Source: Medakamo hakoo (lineage: Eukaryota; Chlorophyta; Trebouxiophyceae; Coccomyxaceae). From it: DNA of 64,000 bases. Positions 20,635 through 31,200 of the stretch are shown here, in pieces. The stretch is taken from contig CP089459.1 of NCBI GenBank assembly GCA_026636295.1, positions 1,116,001-1,180,000 on the forward strand. Direction: 5' to 3'. The notes under the pieces are model-generated. The model did not search any database. It worked only from the letters and a program-made list of their open reading frames with translations, and was not told where the DNA came from. Position numbers and translations under genes: made by a program. Numbering within the stretch: the stretch's first letter is position 1; each line of letters begins with the position of its first letter.

Positions 20635-21051
20635 GGTGTGCGTGCGGCGTGTGTGGTGGGGAGTGTTTTTTTTTGTGTGTGAGGGGGGCCGACTCTCGCG
20701 CGCGCGCGCGCGAGGGCGCCGGCCCCTCTCCCACTTTTCAGAAAACAACGCGACGTTCTTTTTGTACACGTGGGCGCGCGCTGCGTTGCGTGCGTGCATG
20801 TGTGTGGGGTGGGTGCGAGAGACCAGTGTGGTTGGGGAGGGCCGACCCGGCCCCCTCGCGGTGCGCGAGGGTGTGTGGGCGGCACACGGCTGCCCGACCG
20901 GGCCCGGCGTCCCTGCCGGGCCCGCCACCCCCCAGCCTGTGTCCTGTCCGGCGTCGTGCAGAAGCCTTGGGTGTATGTTTGTGTGTGTGTGTGTGTGAGA
21001 GTTGCGTGTCACTTTGTCCGTTTGTTCCATTTTTTTGTCCATTTTTTTTGT
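20635..21051. other. Convergent intergenic region, KCS1 / HAD nucleotidase
   Basis: 417 bp between facing stops. It holds T-runs near 20665, 21030 and 21042, an alternating GC tract near 20697-20712 and a GT repeat near 20978-20997. Nothing coding is seen. A good GTACGT donor-like site abuts the nucleotidase stop at 21052, so a further 3' exon in here cannot be excluded. Confidence 0.45.
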
Positions 21052-21089
21052 TCACGTACCTCCTCCATCCCCACCCTCCTCCCACCCGC

Positions 21090-21127
<38 letters not shown>

Positions 21128-22366
21128 CGTGGAGACGCCGGGCCGTGGTGGGCTGCCGCCGCCGCCGCGGCAGCGGCGGGAGACACGGCAGCATTGCGGA
21201 CGGCGCTGAAGGAGGGCAGGCCGGCCGCCGTGTCGGCCGCGTCCGCGGCCGCGTCAGCCCGCTCGCGCGCGAGCACGGCCGGCGGCGGCAGCAGGCTCTT
21301 CGGCACGGCGCCCGGACCCCACAGGCCCGGCAGCGTGGCCGGCAGGTCGTGCATGGACGCGATCTGGGCGTGGGCGCGCGTCCCCGGCACGCCGACCCGC
21401 CCGACCAGGACGGAAAACAGGCCGGCGGCCGCGCCCGCGTCGACGTTGCGCACCGAGTCGTCGAAGAAGGCGACGCCGGCCGGGTCGTCGGCGCAGCCCG
21501 TGGCCTGCAACGCCAGCTGGAACGCGGCCGGCTGGGGCTTGCACACCACGGGCGCCATGCCGTCGCACAGGCCGGCGTCCGCCGCGGCCGCCATGACGGA
21601 CTCGAAGCACACGACGCCGGCCAGGAGGTCGTCGATGCCCAGCAGGCGCACGCACACGTCCGCGTGCGCCCTGTCCGCGTTGGTGAACAGGAACAGGCGC
21701 TGGGGCAGGGACGCCAGGATGGCGCGCAGGGCGGGGTCCGGCCCCAGGAGCTCGCCGTACGGCAGGGGCGCGTGCACCGCGTCGTGCCACGCGCGCGGGT
21801 CCAGGCCCGCGTGCGCGCCCACGCCGCCGTAGTGCGCGACCAAGCCCGCGTACGTGGTGCCGTGGTGCGTGTAAAAGTGGGTGCACAGGTCCGGGACGGC
21901 GGCGCGGGGGATGGCCAGGGACATGGCCATGTGGTCTGTGAGCGGGTGGGAGTGGAAAAGGAGGGGAGGGCGGGTTGGTGGAGGTTCGGTTTCGGCGTGT
22001 GGACGCGCCAAATGCCTGGGGTCGCGCGGCGCATGTCCGCGGCGCGCCCAGGCCCGCCACGCTCGAGGGCGGGTTGGTGGAGTTGTTCGGTTTCGGCGTG
22101 GAACGTGCCCGTGCCCTGCCACGGCGCGCATGTCCCCCTTTTTTTCCGTCGTCCGCGGCGCGCCACGCTCAGCTCACAAACCACCGCCGACAGCCCCGCC
22201 TCGTACGTTCAATGTTGGCCCGGACCAGGGCGGGCGCACGCTCGTTGCGGTACAGGCAGTCGTCCAGGTCGAGGAGGAGGGTGTGGATGGCGTCGAGCGA
22301 GCGCGGGCCGGCACTGCTGGCCGGCCCCACGCCGGGCGGGTCGTCCTGTGGGGGTGCGGCCGGCAT
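21052..22366 (-). CDS. HAD-superfamily phosphatase, pyrimidine 5'-nucleotidase (SDT1-like)
   Basis: Exons are 22207..22366 and 21052..21935 (271-bp intron, phase 1), 347 aa. HAD motif I is LLDLDDCLYRNE with Asp33 and Asp35. Motif II is RLFLFTNADRAHAD, motif III is VVCKPQPAAFQLAL, motif IV is VAFFDDSVRN. The cap block THHGTTYAGLVAHYG is typical of the SDT1/PHM8/pyridoxal-phosphatase-like plant branch. Expected reaction: dephosphorylation of UMP/CMP or a related small phosphate, in the cytosol. Residues from about 225 to 347 are an Ala/Pro-rich tail without family similarity, and the true C-terminus may differ. The intron contains an internal imperfect duplication. The gene lies between the two KCS genes and diverges from KCS2, with no obvious functional tie to lipids. 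Confidence 0.86.
21966..22135 (+). repeat. Imperfect tandem duplication inside the nucleotidase intron
   Basis: Two copies of about 72 bp, 21966-22038 and 22065-22135, both starting GAGGGCGGGTTGGTGGAG and sharing TTCGGTTTCGGCGTG and GCATGTCC. Short flanking pieces (GCGGCGCGCC, CCACGCTC) are also repeated near 22040-22064 and 22157-22171. Confidence 0.75.
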
Positions 22367-22801
22367 TGGCGCGGAGCTTCGGCCGCCGCCGCGCGCGCGT
22401 GACCCTGGCTGCGCGCGACCCGGCTGCCGGCGAACAAAAAAAACGCGCCTGCGGCGCAAGGTGAACGCGCCAGGAGAATGTGCAAGGGCGGGCCTCGCCG
22501 TGCCGCACAGTTTCGTTTCTCAGTGTGCAAGAGACCCTTCCACCCAAACCCCCGCTTCCGACCCAGGTGCGCGCCGGCCGAGACCCTGCCGTCCCCCGCG
22601 ATTGGGCGCTTTATGTCCGAACTTGCATTTGCGGCGGGTGAACGGCGGCGGACGGCCAGGACACGCCCGTTCGTTGAGGTCGCATCCGACAACTCGTCTG
22701 AGCGCGGCGCTCTGTCAAGCTGCTCCCTCCCCAAGCGCCCTCACACACACGCCCGCCCTCAAACCCCAGGTTTTAACCGTGCGCTGGACGCTCTCCTAGC
22801 C
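22367..22801. promoter_or_regulatory. Divergent intergenic region, HAD nucleotidase / KCS2
   Basis: 435 bp between opposite start codons (using the upstream KCS2 start). A short A-run lies at 22436 and the somewhat less GC-rich CTTTATGTCC at about 22610. No clear core element or coding potential. Confidence 0.4.
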
Positions 22802-25584
22802 ATGCCCTCCGAGAGTAAGTTGGTGGAAGGGGCGGGGAGGTGGAATCGGCGCCGCGGCGGCGCGTGGTGTGGGAACGGCTTCGACGCTTACTCTGTCGAG
22901 CGCGCCTCTGTGCGGCGGAGCGAGCGGCCGCCGCGTGCGGCCCGCCGCCGCCCCGCCCACGTGTCCCCATTCCACACGGACTTGTGCTCGATGATGTCAG
23001 GCCATGTTTGACATTGCGGTGCGCGCGCCAAAACCCCGGCAACCCGGCCATCGCGCGGCTGCTGTTGCACTCGCGCGTTAGCGCCAGAGCGGCACCGCGA
23101 CGCGGCACGGTGCCGCGCGGCCTTTGCGCAGCCCGGCCACTGCTGCGCCCCATCGGCCCACCAAATCGCCCACAGTGATGGTTAACATCCGGACTGTCAC
23201 GCAGCGCGGTGGTGGCGCGGGTGCACACCCCGGCCGGTAGTCGGCCCGCCCAATTTGAGGCGTGGCTGCGCACAGGGCGGGCCTCCGACTGCGGGGAGGG
23301 CCGCCGGTCCGGCGCGTCGTAGTGGGCCTCGCTTTTTTTGGCGGCGCCGCCGGGTGGGGGCCGCCCGCGCCCGCGCCGCCTTTACTATGGAGCCGCGGAA
23401 GGACTCCTGGCTCGTCCGGGCGGCACGCCGGTCCAGCGGGCGCCCATCCCTCGACCCGGCTGGAGGGGCGGCCCAGGCGCGCGCGCGCAGTGCGCGCGCC
23501 CCATCGCGTCTTACAGGCTGGCGCCGAGCGCCTGCCTGTCGCTGGCGGCGCACTCAACCCTACGACGCCCGGGGTGGGTGGGGGCCCGGCACACTGGCCC
23601 CGTGCCCCGCCGGCCGCCGGCCACTTCCTGCCCCTGCCCGCCCGGGCGACGGGAAAGGGCCGGGCCCGCCGTCTCCCCTCCCTCCTCCCCCCCCCCCTCT
23701 CTCCCCTGTCCCCTCACCACCCATCCCATCCCCACCCCACCACCCACCACCCCAGCCGCCACCGCCGCCCGCCGCGCCCAGCGCGCCGCCGACGCGGCCG
23801 CCGCCCGCGCCGCGATCGCGGCCCGCCTCACCCGCCCGCTCGTCCCGGCGGGCAAGCGGGCCTACATCCAGGACATCGCCCTGTACCTGCCGCCGCCTGA
23901 GGACTTTGTGTCGATCGAGCGCCTGGTGTGGGGCATCCGCAAGTCCCAGATGTTTTCCGAGTCGGCCGTCCTGTTCATGGAGAAGGTGCTGAAGAACGCG
24001 GGCCTGGCGGAGAAGACGGCGCTGACCAAGACGATCATCAACATGAAGATCCCCGGGTACAAGCCGACGGTGCAGGAGGCGATTGACGAGACGGGCGACA
24101 TCGCGCAGGCCGTGTGCGGCGACCTGCTGAAGAAGACGGGCGTCAAGCCGGAGGAGGTCGACGCCGTCATCACGGCGTGCTCCTGCTTCGCGCCCACGCC
24201 GTCCATCGCCTCCCTCATCGTCAACAAATTCAAGCTGCGGTCCGACTGCCTGACCTTCGCGCTGGGCGGCATGGGCTGCGCGACGTCGGTCGTGTGCGCC
24301 GACCTGGCGGCCCGCCTGCTGAAGACGATGAAGCCGGGCGCCAAGATCCTGATCTTTAACACGGAAAACCTGACCAACTCCTGGTGCGTTGTTGATGGGG
24401 GGTGGGGAGGGGAGGGGGGAGGAGGGAGAGGGTGAGAGGGAGAGGGAGAGGGAGGGGGGTGCCTGCCTGGGCGCGCGCCCAGGCGGCCAGAAGCGCGCGG
24501 CCCTCACACCCACACCCACACCCACACCCCCAAACACAGGTACGTCGGCGAGGACAAGACCATGCTTATCGTCAACTGCCTGTTCCGGGCGGGCGGCGCG
24601 GCCGTCATGATGACCAACGACCGGAGCGTGGCCAAGTACGAGCTCGTGCACGCAGAGCGCACGCACGCGGCTGCCAAGGACGAGGCGTTCACGTGCATGG
24701 GCAACACCCAGGACGCCCTGGGCAACAAGGGCGTCTTCCTGGAGCGGGCGCTGCTGCACGTGGCGGCGGACGCCATGAAGGCCAACATCACGCGCCTGTG
24801 CCCGCACGTCCTGCCGTTTGGCGAGCTGCGCAAGGCCGCGCGCGACCCCGCCAACTTCAAACCCGAATTCGGAAAGGTGTTTGACCACTTCCTGCTGCAC
24901 ACGGGCGGGCCGGCCGTGCTGGGCGCCATCGACAAGGCCCTGGGCCTGACCCAGGCCCAGCTGGAGGCGTCGCGCAAGACGCTGGAGCGGTTTGGCAACA
25001 CGTCCGCCGCGTCGACGTGGTACACGATGGCGCACGCCGAACACTTTGCGGGCGTGCGGGCGGGGGACCGCCTGTGGCAGCTGGGCTTGGGCGGCGGCTT
25101 CAAGTGCACGTCCGCGGTGTGGAAGGCGGTGCGGGCCATCAACGAGCGCCACCCGTGCTGGGAGGACGACATCTGGGGCGACGAAGCCACCAACCTGGCC
25201 GTGCACGCGGCCGACGTGCGCAAGGTCGTCGCCGAGGTCGCGGCGCGCGAGGCCGCGGCCGAGGCCGCGCGCGCGGCCATCGGCCCCGTCGCCTGGATGG
25301 ACGACGAGGACGTCATCCCGCGCGTGCCCGTCGCCGACTCGGCCGGGCCGGGCACGCCGCCCAACGGCGTGGACGCCGACGAGGGCGCCGCCGCCCCCAA
25401 GAAGGCCGGCTGGTTCAAGCGCACGTTCTCGGGCGGCGCCGACGGCGGCGACAAGGTCCGCCCCGCCTCGCCCGGCGATGTCGCGCCCACGTCCACGAAA
25501 GCGTCCACCGTCCTGCAGGGCGTCGACTTGTCCAAGTGCATGCTCGACTCGGAGCGCATGGCCGTCGCGGGCGAGGCGCAGTGA
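22802..25584 (+). CDS. 3-ketoacyl-CoA synthase (FAE1-type) with C-terminal extension, KCS2
   Basis: Proposed exons 22802..22814, 23756..24383 and 24540..25584 give 561 aa. The tiny first exon (MPSE) has a perfect GTAAGT donor and fitting phase, but its 941-bp intron is long. A rival exon 1, 23387..23573 (MEPRKDSWLVRAARRS), also fits in phase. The core is certain: IQDIALYLPPPEDF, MKIPGYKPTVQEAIDETG, CSCFAPTPSIASLIVNKF. The triad is intact: Cys about 179 in LGGMGCATS, His about 334 in FDHFLLHTGG, Asn about 367 in RFGNTSAAS. Unlike KCS1 it has no N-terminal membrane helices in either model. After the usual end (GGGFKCTSAVWKAVRAI) it carries about 130 extra residues, Ala-rich then Ser/Pro/Lys-rich. 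Role as for KCS1; substrate length may differ. Confidence 0.86.
22815..23755 (+). other. Long first intron (or alternative 5' region) of KCS2
   Basis: 941 bp if transcription starts near 22800. It contains the alternative ATG exon 23387..23573 and ends in a long C/T/CA tract before the 23755 acceptor. Nothing else recognisable is seen. Confidence 0.45.
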
Positions 25585-26375
25585 GTGATGCGTGATGTTG
25601 GGTGAGAGTTGTTTTTTGGTTCTTAGGGTGTGGGGGCCGTGTGGCGTTGTGTGGTACGGGGGGCGCGGCCCTTCCCACTCACACACGCGCACGTCGCGCG
25701 TCGCGCACAAAACAAACCAATGGGTGTTGGTGGTGCACACTTGCCGCCAAAAATTTGATTCGGTTGTGGTGTGTGTTGGACGAGTGTTGTGGGTGGGTGG
25801 GTGGGTGGGTGGGTGTGCCCCTAAAAAACAAATGCACAAAGAGGTGCGAGGGGGGCGTGTGCGCGCGCGCGTGTGTGCGCGCGTCGCCCGCCTGCCCGCA
25901 CGGCGGTCGTGTGTGTGTGTATGGTTGGTGTGGGTGGGTGTCTTCCTTTCGCGTGCGTCCTTTTTTTGATCCCTTTTTTATCCAAGACTGTCAATGGGTG
26001 GTGGAGTGGAGTGGTGGTGGCGTGGCTCCCCCCGCGAAAAAAAGTTGCCGGCGTTGCAACCTGCGCAAACAAAAGAAAGGCGAGGGGCCTGTGGGTGCGT
26101 GCGTGGACGTGTAAATGCGCGCCACCCCGTGGTTTTGCTGGCTTTTTGCATGACGTATGGGATGGAGGTGGGTGGATGGGGGATGGAGAGGGGAGACGGG
26201 TTGGTCAGGTCGAGCCTGCGCACACTTCTAAACGGAACACGCCCTCCAAGCCCGCCGCGCCGTCCTCTCACTGCGAGGCCGGGGCGTCGGCAGGCCACAC
26301 CCATCCTGCCCTTACCCGCCCAGTGCCTTCCCTCCCGCGGAGCCTACCCTCTCCTCAAAACAAGAAAAAAAGGCA
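25585..26375. other. Intergenic region after KCS2, with (GGGT)n tract
   Basis: 791 bp, the longest gap in the window. It contains GT-rich DNA, a GGGT tandem repeat at about 25790-25815 that could form a G-quadruplex, an alternating GCGT stretch near 25857-25880 and several A/T runs. I see no gene. It must hold the KCS2 3' UTR and the promoter of the next gene. Confidence 0.5.
25790..25815 (+). repeat. (GGGT)n microsatellite
   Basis: Six near-perfect GGGT units in a row, a pattern able to form a G-quadruplex on the plus strand. Confidence 0.8.
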
Positions 26376-28244
26376 ATGCGTGCACTGGCAGCCCGCCCGC
26401 CGCCGCAGCGCGCCGGCGTTGCGTCCCGCCCAGCCTTGCCACCCCGGCACGTAGCTGCGCGAGGACTTTTTGACGCGTGGCGCAAGCCCGGCAAGAAAGG
26501 TGAGGGCAGCGGGCGCGGCGTTTGCGTCCGTCGTGTCGGAAAAGAGGGGAGGGGGGGCTGTCCGTGGGAACGCCAGCACAGCAGTCCCGGGTCGGCTTTG
26601 ACGCGTACCGGGCCGCGTGGCCAGGCTGTCGCCGGCCTCCCAATCACGCCCACAAGGACGGCATGGATGCTGGCTACGCACCCGCATTGAAAAACCCGGC
26701 CCACCCGGGCGCTTCACACACCCCTCCCCCCTTTTTTTCTTGCAGGCGACGCCGCCACCACGACGACGACGACCACCCCCCCTCCGGCCGACCCGCCCAA
26801 CATCTCCGACTGGGCGGCCGCGGCGTCAGCCGACGCTGCATCCGGCCTGGGACCCACCACCGCCCCGCCCGAGCCGTCCGTCCAGGCCTGGGCGGCGGAC
26901 GCGCCGCCCGTGGAGGCCTGGGGCGCGGAGCCGCCCCGCCCGCGCGGCGACCCCCTGGGCTGCCTGATGATGGCCGCCATCGCCCTGGGGCTGGCCTGGG
27001 CCACGCACGCGCTGGCGGGCGCGGTGTTTGGGTCCCGGGCCCGGCGGGCGGCGGCGGCGGGCGGCGCGGCGGCCGTCGCGGCGCCGGCGGAGGGCGCGCG
27101 CGCCGCCGGCCCCCGCTGGCGGCCGCCGTCGCTCCCGCCCCTGCCCACCCGCGCCCGGCGGGCCGAAGCCGCTGCCGCCAAGTCGGCTGCCGCCCGTGCC
27201 GCCGCCGCCGCCGCCCTGGCCGCGGACGAGGACCCGGAAGTGGCGGCCGCGGCCGCCCGCCTGGCGGACGCGGTGCCCGACGCGCTGGCCGCGGCGGACA
27301 AGCTGCTGGGCCAGCCTGTGGAGTCGCTGGAGGGCAGCGGCGGCGCCGGCGACGGGGAGGCCAAAGACGGAGGCGCTGGCGTCGAGGCGGGCGAGGACGA
27401 CGGGCCGGCCGCACGGCCGCAAGACGCCTGGCCGGACGTGCCGCCCCCGCCGGCCGAGCTGCTCGCACCCGCGGCCGCGCTGGCCGCGGACGCCGGCGCG
27501 GACAGCGACGGTCGCCCGCCGCCCGCCGCCTCTTCCCCGTCATCTCAGCTGCGTCACCGGGCGTCCATGGCGGCGCGGGCTGCTTCTGCTGCCGCAGAAG
27601 CGGCCGAACGGGCGGCGGCGTACGCGGCGGCCGCCTCCTCCGCGGCTGCTGAAGCCGCGCGCGCTGCGCGGGCGGGCGGCGTTGCGGCCCGCGGCGCCAG
27701 CGGCGCGTACGAAGCATCCTCCGCCCGGGCGGCTGCCGACGCGGAAGCCCGGGCCCGGGCAGCCGCGCACGCCGCGGGCGAGCTGGAAAAGCAGGCGGCC
27801 GAAGCGGCGGCGGCCGCGGGCGCGTACGAGCGCGCGGCCGCGGCGCAGGCGGCCGCGGCCGCGCGGCGCGCGGGCCGGGGGCCCGGCGCGGGCGCGGACC
27901 TGCTCTGGTCTGAGCGCCCGGCCAAGGCGGGGGGCGCGGGCGCGGCGCCGTCGCCTGGCGCCGGCCCAGCCTCCCACCCGGTCGACGCGTCGCTCGCCGG
28001 CCGGGCGGCGGCGGCGGAGGAGGCGGTGCGCCTGGGCGTCGCGGACGCCGCGGGCGCGGCCGCGGAAGCTGTGTCGACCGCTGCGGCCACGCTGGCGGCC
28101 GCGCCCGGCAAGGCGGCGGCGGCGGCGCGGAGGGGTGTGGGCGCGCTGCTGGAAGGGCTGGGCGTGCCACGCCCAGAGGCACAGCCCGTGGCCGTCGTGG
28201 CGGCCAAGCGGCCGTGGTGGAAGGTTTGGAGAAAGGGGAGTTAA
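26376..28244 (+). CDS. Ala-rich single-span membrane protein with transit-like peptide (orphan)
   Basis: Exons are 26376..26499 and 26746..28244 (246-bp intron, phase 1), 540 aa. I do not recognise the family. Residues 1-41 (MRALAARPPPQRAGVASRPA then RHVAARGLFDAWRKPGKK) lack acids and look like a plastid or mitochondrial targeting peptide. Two short repeats VQAWAADAPP and VEAWGAEPP follow, then one hydrophobic helix DPLGCLMMAAIALGLAWATH (about 109-130). The rest is mostly Ala/Glu/Arg helix: one block about 155-215 and a longer one about 300-420 with periodic Ala and charged residues, suggestive of a coiled coil. It ends AKRPWWKVWRKGS, basic and aromatic. Its stop lies only 26 bp from the facing AAE19-like stop. 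A structural or tethering role in an organelle membrane is conceivable, but nothing shows function. Confidence 0.72.
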
Positions 28245-28270
28245 CTGTTGCCAAACTAAAAAACACACAG

Positions 28271-31200
28271 CTACACAATTTCTACCGCCCAGGCCGCGTC
28301 GTCGCGGCAGCCGCACACGATGAGGGAGGGCGTGACGGCCACAGGGCCGCCGTACACAGCGGCCGGGAGGCGAGCGGCGGACAGGAGCGCGCCGGTCCGC
28401 GCGTCCAGGACGGCCAGCACGCCGCCATCCGCCGCGGCCGCGACCAGGCGGGGGGCGCGGCGGGACGCCCCGCCGCCGCCGAGCACGGCCGGCGTGGACG
28501 CCGCACCCGTCCCGGCCACATCCCCAGGTAGGCTGGCCGTCCACAGCGTGGCACCGGCCCCGGCGTCCACCGCCACGAGCGCGGGCGCGGCCGCCCGGAC
28601 CGGGAAGATGAGGGCGGACCCGGACACCGCTGGGGGCGCGACCACAGGCCCGCCCAGGGCCGCCCGCCAGGCCAGGGCGCCCGAGCCCGCGTCAAAGGCT
28701 GCGACGGTGCCGGCTGTGTCCGCCGCGACGACCAGGTGGCCGGCGACGATGAGGGGCGGCGCGGCAAAGGGCGCGCCAGACCAGACGGGCGGCGCGGCCG
28801 GCGGCCACGCGCGCGCGCGCCCGCCTTCCCCGCGGATGAGCGTGCCACGCTCGCCCGCCGTCCCGGCGCCAAACCAGGCCGCACCGCACGGCACGGGCGC
28901 GCCAGCCAGGGCGCGGCAGGGTGTGCGCACGCGCGCCGTCACGCGTCCACCACGCTCCACACGCAGCGCCTCGCCCTCTCGCAGGCCGACCCACGCGCCG
29001 GCGGGCGGCCCGCGCGGGCTGCCGCCCAAGGGCAGAGGCGGGTGGGACGGCGCGCCAGTTTGAAGGTTTAGGAACGCCAGGCCGAAGCCTGCCAGGGCAA
29101 TGGTGGCCACGCCGCCGCCGCCGGAAACGGCCGCGCCCTCGTCCGCTGCGCCCGGCAGGCGGGCCCGCCAGCGGACGGCCCCGGTGCCGGCCTCCACACA
29201 CACCGCCTCGCCTCCATGAGATGTGGCCAGGACGGCGGCTCCGCCCTCTGCAACGAGTGGCGGCGCATCCACGCAGCCGTCCAAAGGCACGCGCCACCGG
29301 ACGCGGAAGCCGGCCGGCGGGCGAGGCGATGGAAAAGTCAACAGTGGCGGCAGGCCGGCCGCCGCGGTGGTGGTGGTGGCGTGTGCGACCACCGCCCCTC
29401 CCGCCGCCAGCGCCCTGGCGATCCCGCGCGGCGTCCGCGCCGCCAGGATGACAGCCACTGTCGCGGGTGGGCCCAGGGCAGAGGCCAGCGCGGCGGCGTC
29501 CATGGAGTCCCCGCCCAGGAGGGCAAAGTCGGACGTGGCTTCCAGGGGTGGGAGGGCGGGCGCGCCGCCTGCCGCGCGCCGCGCCTGCAACGTGGCTGCC
29601 ATGGCTGACGCGACAGCGGCCTCGCCCGGGCTCGGGGCGGCGGTGTGCCGCGCCTGTTCTGCGCAGGCCGCAGCCACCGTCCGCCTGTCCACTTTGCCAC
29701 CGGACGCCAGCAGCGGCAGGCCGCCCGGGAAAAGCACGATGGCAGCCGGCTGGGAGGAGGGTGGCAGGGCGGCGGCCGCCCAGGCACGCACGGAGCGCAC
29801 CGTGCAGCCCGCGTGCGGCGCCGGCACGACGCCCAGGGCCAGGGCGCGGCTGCCTGGCAGGAGGACTGCTGCCGCGGCTGCGACGCCAGGGCAGGCGGAC
29901 GCCGCCGCGGCTTCGACGGCGTCTGCATCAACATCCACGCGGGCGCCGCCCGCGGCGCGCACCACGCGGTCGGCCCGGCCCAAGACGACCAGCGCGCCGC
30001 TGGTGGGCTGCACCACCCCGCGGTCGCCCGTCAGGACGGCGCGCCGGCCGCACGGCAGCGTCACAAAGCGCGTGGTGTGCACACCGTCGTCTCCACTCGA
30101 CTCGGCCCCGCGCTCATACCCGGCCGCGACGCCCGGCCCGGCGATGACGACGAGCCCCTCGGCGCCGGGCAGGAGCGGCGGCAGCGTGGCGGGGTGCGCG
30201 GCCCCGCCGCCGTCGCCCGCCGCCGTCACCCACACGTCCGCGCCCGCGATGGGCGTGCCAGCGGGCGCGATGGACGCGCCAGCGTCGTCGCGCTCCTCCA
30301 ACCACGCCCGCACGTCGGCCGCCGTCGAATCGCCCGCGGCTTCCGTCAGGCCATACAGGTTGAGGCACGTCGCGGCGCGTGGCAGGGCGGCGTCCAGGTT
30401 GCGGGCCAGGCCGACCGGCAGGGGCGCGCCGGACGAGATCAGGAGCCGCAGGCGGCGGGACCAGGAGGCGTCGCCGGCGCTGTTGGCGTGCGCCAGCACG
30501 CCGCTCCAGGTCGCGGGCGTGGCGGTCGCGACGGTGGCGGACGCCAAAGCAGCGGTGGCGGCCGCCGCGTCGGCTGGATTGCTCACCACGACGACCGCCG
30601 CGCCCAACAGCAGCGGGATGAGGGATGCGGAGACAGAGTCTACGAATGTGGGCGGCGTCAGGCAGGCCACCGTGTCGCCTGGGCCCAGGCCCAGCGCGTC
30701 GGCGGCCCAGGCTGCGCGAGCGCACACGCCCGCCCACGTCCCGCGCACGACGCGGGCAGTGGCGGACGCACTGCCGGACGTTGGGAGGGCGTAACACGGG
30801 TCGGGCGGCGGGCTGGGCGCCCAGCCTTCTTGCTCACCGCCCGCCACAGCGCACGGAAAGCCGGGCGGCAACGCGACGGCCGTGGCGCCCGGGGACGGCG
30901 GCGGGCCGGCGCCGTGGCCAGCCACCACGACCGCGGCCAGGTGCGGTGGTGGGGTGCTGCGAGCCGCGCCGGCGGTGGGCGCCCACGCACACCCGGCCGC
31001 CCAGCAGGCCAAAGCAGACGCGACCCAGGCCGGGCCTGGCGGCAGGTCCAGGCCGACGGTCCGGCCGACGGCGCCTGCCGTGGCGGCCGTGAGCGTGCGG
31101 GCGAGCGCGGCGACCGCGCTGGCCAGGTCGGCCGCGGTCACTGCCGGGTCGGCAGAACTCCCCGACAAGGCGACCTGTTCCTCGCGCCCAGCCCAGGCGG

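Noticed and set aside
23200-23760. Separate small gene in the KCS2 5' region
   Set aside because: Frames here are Arg/Pro/Ala-rich and match no family; the only useful signal is a possible alternative first exon of KCS2.
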